In this document: piece by piece, positions 57,447 through 64,000 of the stretch | How the letters are laid out: the number at the start of each line of letters is the position of its first letter | Numbering within the stretch: the stretch's first letter is position 1 | NCBI RefSeq assembly: GCF_004167665.1 | Contig: NZ_SEWE01000002.1 | Coordinates: forward strand, 158,550-222,549 | DNA: 64,000 nucleotides | Reading direction: 5' to 3' | Source of the DNA: Hymenobacter persicinus | GTDB taxonomy: Bacteria > Bacteroidota > Bacteroidia > Cytophagales > Hymenobacteraceae | Made by a program: the position numbers and the translations under genes | The notes under the pieces: generated by a model | Seen by the model: the letters and a program-made list of their open reading frames with translations, nothing else | Told to the model about the DNA's origin: nothing | Databases searched by the model: none

Positions 57447-59987
57447 ATGGCTAATAAAGAAGCTACTGCCCGAATCAAAATCAATAAGTTACTAGAGGAA
57501 TCTGGCTGGCGGTTCTTCGACTCTAAGGAAGGCAAGGCCAACATTGTGCTTGAGCCGAATGTCAAATTGACAACTGCACAGGTATCGGCCTTGGGCGACG
57601 ATTTCGAAAGCGTAAAGAATGGCTTTATTGACTTTCTGCTGCTCGATGAGAAGAGCGCGCCGCTTATTGTACTGGAAGCCAAAGCAGAGGATAAGAGCCC
57701 GTTGGTTGGTAAAGAGCAGGCGCGCAAGTATGCCCGCTCACAGAACTGCCGATTCGTGCTGCTTTCCAACGGCAACTTGCACTACTTCTGGGACCTTACG
57801 CAAGGGAGCCCCCAGGTGATTTCTAAGTTTCCAGGTCCAGATTCGGTAGCTGGTTATAAGAAGTTTGAGCCTAACCCGCAGAAACTAGTCGATGAAGCAG
57901 TAAAGGCTGATTACATAACTCTTACCCAGCTCCCAAACTACGCCAACGAAGCCGGATGGAAAACGGATAGTGAGCGGCCAGAATTCATTGATAAGAACAA
58001 GCTCCGCTTTTTGCGCCCATACCAACTGCGCGCTGTGCAACGACTGCAGGAGGCAGTAAAGGAAGGGAATAGCCGTTTTCTGTTCGAGATGGCTACTGGT
58101 ACCGGCAAAACGCTTACTGCGGCAGCCATTATCAAACTCTTTCTGCGCACAGGAAATGCGCGTCGAGTGTTGTTCCTAGTAGACCGGCTAGAACTGGAAG
58201 ATCAGGCCAACAAGGCTTTTGTGCAGCTGTTGAAAAACGATGCAAAGTCAATCATTTACAAAGAGCAACGAGACGACTGGCGTAAGGCCGAAATAGTTGT
58301 CACTACTGTACAATCGCTGCTGTACAACGGCAAATACCAGCGGCTGTTTGCCCCCACCGATTTTGACTTGGTGATTTCTGACGAGGCCCACCGTTCCATT
58401 GGCGGCAATGCGCGGGCGGTGTTCGAGTACTTCATAGGTTACAAGCTCGGCCTCACAGCTACGCCGCGTGACTATATCAAGCGCTTCGATACGAACAAGC
58501 CTACTACCCGCGACCCCCGTGAATTGGAGCGCCGAATGCTGCTGGATACTTACCGCACATTTGGCTGTGAATCGGGGCAGTCTACGTTTCGCTACTCTCT
58601 ACTGGATGGCGTGAACGACGGCTTTCTGATAAACCCCGTGGTAGTGGATGCCCGCACCGATATTACGACGCAGTTACTTTCAGATGAGGGTTACGCGACG
58701 GTGGTAGAAGATGAACTCAGCGACGAGGATGAAGGAGAAACCTACTTTCAGCGCGATTTCGAAAAGAAGTTCTTCTCTGAAAACACTAACCGTGTGTTTT
58801 GCGAAACGCTGATGAAGCACGGCTTACGCGACCCGATTAGTGGGGAATTCGGTAAAACCATCGTATTTGCGGTAAGCCAAGCTCATGCTGCCAAGCTCAC
58901 CCAAGTGCTCAATGAGCTGGCCGACAGACTCCATCCTGGCCGCTACCAGTCCGATTTTGCGTTACAAGTGACCTCGCAGGTACTAGGTGCCCAACAATAC
59001 ACCATCAATTTCGCCAACAATAAGCTGCTTGGCAACGCCAACTTTCTGCCGGAGTACCGCACCAGCAAGGCCCGCGTATGTGTGACGGTGGGCATGATGA
59101 CAACCGGCTACGACTGCCCTGATATCCTAAACCTGGCGCTGATGCGCCCCATTTTCTCGCCCTCGGAATTTGTGCAGATGAAGGGTCGGGGCACCCGCAA
59201 GCATAACTTTTTGGAAGAATTATTTGACCAGGACCAACACGAGTTGGTGCGCCACCCGCGCAAAACGGCCTTCAAACTGTTCGACTTCTTCGCTAACTGC
59301 GAATACTTCGAAGAGAAGTTTGACTACGACCAGGTGCTGAAGCTGCCGGCCCGCATTACTTCGGCCAAGCCCGACGACGACTTCGGCGGTGGGCAGCCCC
59401 CAGCAGGCACCTACCAAGCCACCGAAACCGATGCTGTGCGCACCTTTCAGGAGCAACAAATCGGCCTCGAAGGCATGAAGATTGACCGAATGTTCTTCGA
59501 AAAGTTCGAGGACCAAGTGACGGCCGACGACGTGCTACGCCAACAGGTGGAAGCCGGGCAATGGGAACAGGCCACCGAATACTTGGTCAAAACATTTTTC
59601 GACAAGCCACAGGAGTATTTCAACCTTGAAAAGCTACGCAAAGCAGCAGGTGTAGATCGCCGCCTAACCGTGCGTGAGGTACTGGAAAAGGCCTTCGGCC
59701 GGATCCCGTCCTTTAAGTCTAAGGATGAGTTGCTTGAAGAAGAATTCGGCCGGTTCGTGCTTGATTATAAGCCCGCCGACGCCGAGCACATCGTGGCTAT
59801 GAAGTACTTTTTTAAAGCATACATCACTGACGGCAGACTGCGTACTATCTTGGCAGATGGCCACCTCACCGACCTCAACACCAACCCCAGCTTCGGTATG
59901 GCTGACTATAAAGCCGTGCCGGCCAACTGGCGTAATCTCATACCTACATACATTAAGGATTACGTCCCGCTAAACCGCTTTTTGTAA
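57447..59987 (+). CDS. hsdR: Type I restriction enzyme R subunit
   Basis: ATP-dependent translocase and nuclease. The N-terminal PD-(D/E)XK nuclease has GFIDFLLLDEKSAPLIVLEAKAED (Asp62, Glu77, Lys79), followed by the QxxxY element KEQARKYA (Gln91, Tyr95). The helicase has Walker A FEMATGTGKTLTAAAII (about residue 212), DEAH in LVISDEAHRSIGG (about 310), motif III-like GLTATPRDY, and a C-terminal helicase half (CVTVGMMTTGYDCPDILNLALM). 846 residues, shorter than EcoKI-like HsdR, as in EcoEI-like forms. The ATG at 57447 is preferred over a GTG at 57426, because a TAACTTTC box at 57417-57424 would put the transcript start between them. Confidence 0.92.
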   Translation: MANKEATARIKINKLLEESGWRFFDSKEGKANIVLEPNVKLTTAQVSALGDDFESVKNGFIDFLLLDEKSAPLIVLEAKAEDKSPLVGKEQARKYARSQNCRFVLLSNGNLHYFWDLTQGSPQVISKFPGPDSVAGYKKFEPNPQKLVDEAVKADYITLTQLPNYANEAGWKTDSERPEFIDKNKLRFLRPYQLRAVQRLQEAVKEGNSRFLFEMATGTGKTLTAAAIIKLFLRTGNARRVLFLVDRLELEDQANKAFVQLLKNDAKSIIYKEQRDDWRKAEIVVTTVQSLLYNGKYQRLFAPTDFDLVISDEAHRSIGGNARAVFEYFIGYKLGLTATPRDYIKRFDTNKPTTRDPRELERRMLLDTYRTFGCESGQSTFRYSLLDGVNDGFLINPVVVDARTDITTQLLSDEGYATVVEDELSDEDEGETYFQRDFEKKFFSENTNRVFCETLMKHGLRDPISGEFGKTIVFAVSQAHAAKLTQVLNELADRLHPGRYQSDFALQVTSQVLGAQQYTINFANNKLLGNANFLPEYRTSKARVCVTVGMMTTGYDCPDILNLALMRPIFSPSEFVQMKGRGTRKHNFLEELFDQDQHELVRHPRKTAFKLFDFFANCEYFEEKFDYDQVLKLPARITSAKPDDDFGGGQPPAGTYQATETDAVRTFQEQQIGLEGMKIDRMFFEKFEDQVTADDVLRQQVEAGQWEQATEYLVKTFFDKPQEYFNLEKLRKAAGVDRRLTVREVLEKAFGRIPSFKSKDELLEEEFGRFVLDYKPADAEHIVAMKYFFKAYITDGRLRTILADGHLTDLNTNPSFGMADYKAVPANWRNLIPTYIKDYVPLNRFL

Positions 59988-60027
59988 GCCAGTAGCAGGT
60001 AGTGCCTAACTTTTTTGTTTTTTTCCA

Positions 60028-61992
60028 GTGCTCGATACCGAAACCAAACGCCGAATAGATTCTTGCCGCGACATTCTGGTGGGCAAAGTGCCCGACCCTA
60101 AATCGCAGGTAGAGCAGATTACTATTGCCCTGATTTATAAGTTCATGGATGACATGGACGCCGAGTCGGAGGAGATGAATGGCAAGCGCACCTTCTTTGC
60201 CAAGGAGTTTGCCCGTTTTGGCTGGTCGCAGCTTATGGCTCCCGGACTCGGCGGGCAGGAAATGCTCAACCTCTACTCGGAGGCCATTGCCCGGATGAAC
60301 GAGAACCCTGGCGTACCCACGCTGTTCCGCGACATCTTTAAAAACGCCTACTTACCCTACCGCGACCCTGAAACGTTGCGGGCCTTCCTCAAAGAAATCA
60401 ATGCCTTCAGCTACGACCACTCCGAGCGGCTGGGCGATGCATTCGAGTATCTGCTCTCTGTGTTAGGCGCACAGGGCGACGCCGGCCAGTTTCGAACCCC
60501 GCGTCACCTGATTGATTTTCTAGTGGAGGTCATCGACCCGCAGAAAAATGAAACCGTGCTGGACCCTGCCTGTGGCACTGCAGGCTTTCTCATTTCGGCC
60601 TACAAGCACATTCTACAGGCCAACACAGACAAGCGCCCCGGCGACAAGCTCACGCCCGATGAGCGCGCGCGCTTAGTGCGTAACTTCCAGGGTTACGACA
60701 TTTCGCCCGACATGGTGCGCCTGTCACTGGCCAACCTATACCTGCACGGCTTTCCCGAGCCGCGCATCGAAGAGTACGACACACTCACCAGCGAAACACA
60801 CTGGAACGACACTTTCGACGTGATACTGGCCAATCCGCCTTTCATGTCGCCTAAGGGTGGCATCCGGCCCCACAAGCGGTTTTCAATGCCCTCCAACCGC
60901 TCGGAGGTACTGTTCGTGGACTACATTGCCGAACACCTCTCACCCCAGGGCCGAGCAGCCATCATCGTGCCCGAGGGTATCATTTTCCAGAGTGGTATGG
61001 CTTACCGCGTTTTGCGCAAGCTGCTTGTGCAGCAAAGCCTAGTGGCCGTAGTTAGTCTGCCGGCCGGTGTATTCCAACCCTACAGTGGAGTAAAAACCAG
61101 CGTGCTAATTTTAGACAAGCGCTTGGCTGCCCACGCCAACGAAGTGTTGTTTGTCAAAATCGCCAACGACGGTTTCGGCTTAGGCGCGCAACGTCGTGAA
61201 ATGGCCGGCTCAGAGTTGCCCGCTGCAGCCACCCAGCTTAGTACATGGTTTCACCACTTACGCAAATCTGCAATTGGTACCACCGAAACTGACCTCAACG
61301 GTCTTCATTTAGTTAGCAAGTTCCGCATTGGGGAAAATGATGATTGGAACTTGAGCGGGGAGCGGTATCGGGATGGAGTGGCCCAGTTGACTGATTTTGA
61401 TATGGTAAGCTTAGGCGATACATCCATTTTTAAAATTGAAAGTGGTGGTACCCCGTCTTCTACCGAAGCTGCTTATTGGGATGGTGGCATTCCTTGGGCG
61501 ACTCTTGTTGATTTGCCGGCCGGAGATTTTATTACCTCTTTAAAAGAAACTAAGCGTACCATTTCGTCCGAAGGGCTTAAAAACTCGTCGGCTAAAATAT
61601 TGCCGGTAAACACAGTTGTGGTTTCGACCCGCGCTACTATTGGTCGCATTGCTATTACTAATGTTCCGCTGGCGACCAATCAAGGCTTTAAAAATATCAT
61701 CATCCAAAACGAGTCAGTAGCAATGCCTGAGTTTGTAGCATTGATGATGAAGCAGCTAGTGCCGCAGATGGAAGCTCTAGCTACAGGAGGCACATTCAAA
61801 GAAATTTCAAAAGGGGCCCTGACTACTCTGGAAATCCCTCTGCCCCCGTTAGCCGTGCAGCAGGAAATCGTAGCAGAAATCACTAGTTATCAGCAGCGCA
61901 TGACGGAATTGAATCGAGAAATTCTTGAACAGAAGGAAAGGGTTAAAATTGCTATCGAACGGGTGTGGGGTACAGCAGTAATAGCTGATTAG
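60028..61992 (+). CDS. hsdM: HsdM-HsdS fusion with a single target-recognition domain
   Basis: DNA N6-adenine methyltransferase fused to a half specificity subunit. The M part (residues 1 to about 450) has the SAM motif DPACGTAGF (about 179) and NPPF (about 269), with GDAGQFRTPRHLIDFLVEVI before them. From about residue 457 an S-type target-recognition domain follows (VSLGDTSIFKIESGGTPSS, then DGGIPWATLVDLP, VVVSTRATIGRIAI), ending in the conserved PLPPLAVQQEIVAEI and a coiled coil. Only one such domain is present, whereas normal HsdS has two. GTG start; 654 residues. It starts 40 bases after hsdR. Confidence 0.88.
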   Translation: MLDTETKRRIDSCRDILVGKVPDPKSQVEQITIALIYKFMDDMDAESEEMNGKRTFFAKEFARFGWSQLMAPGLGGQEMLNLYSEAIARMNENPGVPTLFRDIFKNAYLPYRDPETLRAFLKEINAFSYDHSERLGDAFEYLLSVLGAQGDAGQFRTPRHLIDFLVEVIDPQKNETVLDPACGTAGFLISAYKHILQANTDKRPGDKLTPDERARLVRNFQGYDISPDMVRLSLANLYLHGFPEPRIEEYDTLTSETHWNDTFDVILANPPFMSPKGGIRPHKRFSMPSNRSEVLFVDYIAEHLSPQGRAAIIVPEGIIFQSGMAYRVLRKLLVQQSLVAVVSLPAGVFQPYSGVKTSVLILDKRLAAHANEVLFVKIANDGFGLGAQRREMAGSELPAAATQLSTWFHHLRKSAIGTTETDLNGLHLVSKFRIGENDDWNLSGERYRDGVAQLTDFDMVSLGDTSIFKIESGGTPSSTEAAYWDGGIPWATLVDLPAGDFITSLKETKRTISSEGLKNSSAKILPVNTVVVSTRATIGRIAITNVPLATNQGFKNIIIQNESVAMPEFVALMMKQLVPQMEALATGGTFKEISKGALTTLEIPLPPLAVQQEIVAEITSYQQRMTELNREILEQKERVKIAIERVWGTAVIAD

Positions 61993-62003
61993 ATAATAAT
62001 ACG

Positions 62004-62723
62004 ATGGAAGAAGCCGCTCGCATCCGCGACTATCTGCCTCGCCGTTTCAAAAATGAGCGGGAGCAGGAATATATCAACGCGCTCTGGCAGGCATTCGAAC
62101 AGAATTATCTTGCTGGTCAATACCAGTTCGCGTTGCTAGCCTACCACATGCTTTTCATGAGTTGCGTTTACTGCGCTATCTGGCAGATTAAAGGCAACCG
62201 TAAGGTTCTATTGGAAAACGCACTCATTCTACATCAGGACGAGGACAAGATTCTAAATGCCTCCTCGCCGTTCAATTTTAGTGAGATGCAAGAGCGTGCC
62301 GTCTTCAGCCTGTTGCGACTAGTCAACTGTGAACGTCAGCATATCGGGAAGTTGAAAAAGCTCGTGGATGACCGTAACAACATGGCACACGCTAATGGCA
62401 ACATCTACTACACGAGCGAAGCCTTAGCCAACAGTAAAACTAGAGAGGTACTGGCCCTGCTTGATATTATCCACGATTTAATGCGCCCTGTGGTGCAGGA
62501 GTGCTTTAAGCAGTTTCTGCTCAATAGCCATGACCCTGAACTCCGAGAGTATCCAATGGAAGAAGACCAGATTCAAGAGGTATTAATATACACCAACTAC
62601 TTTTCGCCAAATAATGAGGAAGCCTGCTTGAACTTCGATTTGGAGCCCTTACGCACCCACGAGCACTTTGATAATATGCAGTCTCTTTTCGACAAATTCT
62701 GCACTATTCACGCAGACTACTGA
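62004..62723 (+). CDS. HEPN-like protein in the restriction locus
   Basis: 239 residues, mostly helical by composition. Residues 124-129 read RNNMAH, an Rx4H motif of the type found in HEPN ribonucleases, followed by ANGNIYY. It begins 11 bases after the methyltransferase and 45 bases before the nuclease gene, so it is part of the same operon. No known HsdS/HsdM/HsdR domain is present. It could be a toxin-like effector, an RNase, or an accessory of the restriction system; the family is not resolved. Confidence 0.6.
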   Translation: MEEAARIRDYLPRRFKNEREQEYINALWQAFEQNYLAGQYQFALLAYHMLFMSCVYCAIWQIKGNRKVLLENALILHQDEDKILNASSPFNFSEMQERAVFSLLRLVNCERQHIGKLKKLVDDRNNMAHANGNIYYTSEALANSKTREVLALLDIIHDLMRPVVQECFKQFLLNSHDPELREYPMEEDQIQEVLIYTNYFSPNNEEACLNFDLEPLRTHEHFDNMQSLFDKFCTIHADY

Positions 62724-62768
62724 GTGCTCTTTGCTCCTTGTTTCTCTATCACAGCCAGTACTTAGTAG

Positions 62769-63812
62769 ATGCTTCTAGTAATTCCAGACCAAAACCCTAC
62801 GCAGTTCACGAAAGTGCAAGCAGGTACATTCACCGAGTTTTCGATTTGGGAGCGCGCTCATATCCAAGAGTGGGTCCGCCAAGCCCCTGAGGTATTGGGA
62901 GAGGACCTACTCATCGTGAGTATGGAGTTTGACCGTTTTAAGCAGAGTTCAGACCGCCTCGATCTGCTAGCGCTGGACAAACGTGGCAATTTGGTAGTTG
63001 TGGAGCTAAAGCGCGACGGGTTGGCCAGCTATGCGGATCTGCAGGCCCTACGCTACGCGGCGATGGTCTCCACCATGACCGTTGAGAAGCTTTTGCCCTA
63101 TTTCGTGCATTACCAGCAGAAATACCTGGGCCAAGTTGATATGACAACGACTCGAGCGCAGGAGCTTATTCAAGAGTTTGTCACAAACAATGACACGTTT
63201 GAACAACTATCTAACCGACCGCGCATTATCTTATGCTCTGAAAACTTCTCAACCGAGCTTACGACAACCGTATTATGGTTGAACCAGGCTGAGTTGGATA
63301 TCTCATGCGTGCGTATTGTGCCGTACAAAGTTGGTGATAGTGTGGTAGTAGTCCCAACTAAGATTATTCCGCTACAAGAAGTCAATCAGTACATGATTGA
63401 GCTAAAACACAAGGAAGAAGGACGAGAGCAACAAGCGGTGCAAAGCGGACGGACGGAAACATTCACGCTATTGATGGATCATGGGCACTTGAGCGTAGGA
63501 GACAGTATTTACTTGCGCGACAGACTGCCCGTTTATCTTGGCTCAGAAGCGAAAGATGCCTCAAACGATGCACTTTTCCGAGCAGAGATACTGCCGCGTC
63601 AGGGTAAAAGCTATACGGTGCGCTGGGATTACGATGGGAAAGTGTACTCCTTGATGAACCTAACCCAGACTATTTTTCAGCAATTTCATCCAGCCGGAGT
63701 ACGTCCAGCAGGCATGCAGGCAGGCAAACATTGGGGCCTAGCGGACGGCCGCAACCTAGTTGAGTTGGCTGATGAGGTGTGGGCAGATCTACAATCTGGT
63801 GAAGCCACCTAA
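62769..63812 (+). CDS. NucS-like PD-(D/E)XK nuclease (DUF91-type)
   Basis: 347 residues. The N-terminal half holds a PD-(D/E)XK core: LGEDLLIVSMEFDRF, then SDRLDLLALDKRGNLVVVELKRDG with Asp65, Glu79 and Lys81 as the likely metal site, as in EndoMS/NucS. YADLQALRYAAMVS is typical of this nuclease group. The C-terminal 120 residues (GDSIYLRDRLPVYLG onward) form a separate beta-rich domain. It is the last gene of the restriction operon. Its role there is unknown. Confidence 0.75.
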   Translation: MLLVIPDQNPTQFTKVQAGTFTEFSIWERAHIQEWVRQAPEVLGEDLLIVSMEFDRFKQSSDRLDLLALDKRGNLVVVELKRDGLASYADLQALRYAAMVSTMTVEKLLPYFVHYQQKYLGQVDMTTTRAQELIQEFVTNNDTFEQLSNRPRIILCSENFSTELTTTVLWLNQAELDISCVRIVPYKVGDSVVVVPTKIIPLQEVNQYMIELKHKEEGREQQAVQSGRTETFTLLMDHGHLSVGDSIYLRDRLPVYLGSEAKDASNDALFRAEILPRQGKSYTVRWDYDGKVYSLMNLTQTIFQQFHPAGVRPAGMQAGKHWGLADGRNLVELADEVWADLQSGEAT

Positions 63813-63900
63813 AAACACCCTTCCAATTCTAATATGCTGTTTTGCATTTGAATTGAGTGAGCGTATTTCAGAAAATACAACTCATCAACTCTGGGCGTTG

Positions 63901-64000
63901 CACCGGTAACGGTAGCCGGAATCACCGGTAACGGTAGCCGGAATCACCGGTAACGGTAGCCGGAATCACCGGTAACGGTAGCCGGAATCACCGGTAACGG
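63901..64000. repeat. 22-bp tandem repeat running off the window
   Basis: The unit CACCGGTAACGGTAGCCGGAAT occurs in identical copies at 63901, 63923, 63945 and 63967, and the fifth copy is cut by the window end. The 22-base period and the stops in each frame make coding unlikely. The unit holds the palindrome ACCGGT. The gap 63813-63900 holds only an imperfect inverted repeat (CAATTC/GAATTG, 63824-63855). Confidence 0.9.

Noticed and set aside
63824..63855. Inverted repeat CAATTC/GAATTG after the last island gene
   Set aside because: The stem is imperfect and no T tract follows, so it is not called as a terminator.
63901..64000. CRISPR array
   Set aside because: The 22-bp units are directly adjacent and identical, with no spacers, and no cas genes are present in the window.

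Overview
The window looks like chromosome of a Bacteroidota bacterium, most likely Cytophagales and close to Hymenobacter. This rests on moderately high GC, repeated promoters of the Bacteroidota form TTG-N17-20-TAnnTTTG, the order tRNA-Tyr/Gly/Thr-tuf-tRNA-Trp-secE-nusG-rplKAJL-rpoBC, a btuB plus beta-propeller lipoprotein pair under a cobalamin riboswitch, and a DUF3467 protein. The genus is an inference from gene content; no database was searched.

Positions 1-26360 are a leftward block of translation and transcription genes. From right to left in transcription order: three tRNAs and tuf; tRNA-Trp, secE, nusG, rplK, rplA, rplJ, rplL, rpoB, rpoC; a small membrane protein and a DUF3467 protein; the str genes rpsL, rpsG, fusA with rpsJ; then rplC, rplD, rplW, rplB, rpsS, rplV, rpsC, rplP, rpmC, rpsQ, rplN, rplX and a cut-off rplE. 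The S10 cluster is split: a strong terminator follows rpsJ, an O-antigen-ligase-like gene comes next, and rplC has its own -7 box.

Positions 26500-42300 are ordinary chromosome: a secreted M1 aminopeptidase, a biotin-carrier protein, pyrH-frr, a sigma/anti-sigma pair with gmk-nadD, a glycosyltransferase/O-antigen-ligase group for surface polysaccharide, ahcY, a DUF4397 lipoprotein, a THUMP-like methyltransferase and a 3-methyladenine DNA glycosylase.

Positions 42400-55340 hold accessory and metabolic genes: a cobalamin riboswitch with btuB and a BtuG-like lipoprotein; a putative metal-sensing AraC regulator followed by a long terminator hairpin that ends at the start codon of a His/Met-rich outer-membrane protein; a gene broken by one in-frame TAG; a B12-binding radical SAM protein; a hydrolase whose nucleophile position is Arg; and two tandem two-helix membrane proteins.

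From tRNA-Gly(CCC) at 55261 to the window end the sequence reads as a defence island. It holds a leftward AAA ATPase and TOPRIM-like pair joined by an ATGA overlap, resembling two-gene OLD/PARIS-type anti-phage modules. A rightward type I restriction locus follows: hsdR, an hsdM-hsdS fusion with one target-recognition domain, a protein with a HEPN-type RX4H motif, and a NucS-like PD-(D/E)XK nuclease. The window ends inside a 22-bp tandem repeat. No integrase is visible. This island is the best candidate for an undescribed system.
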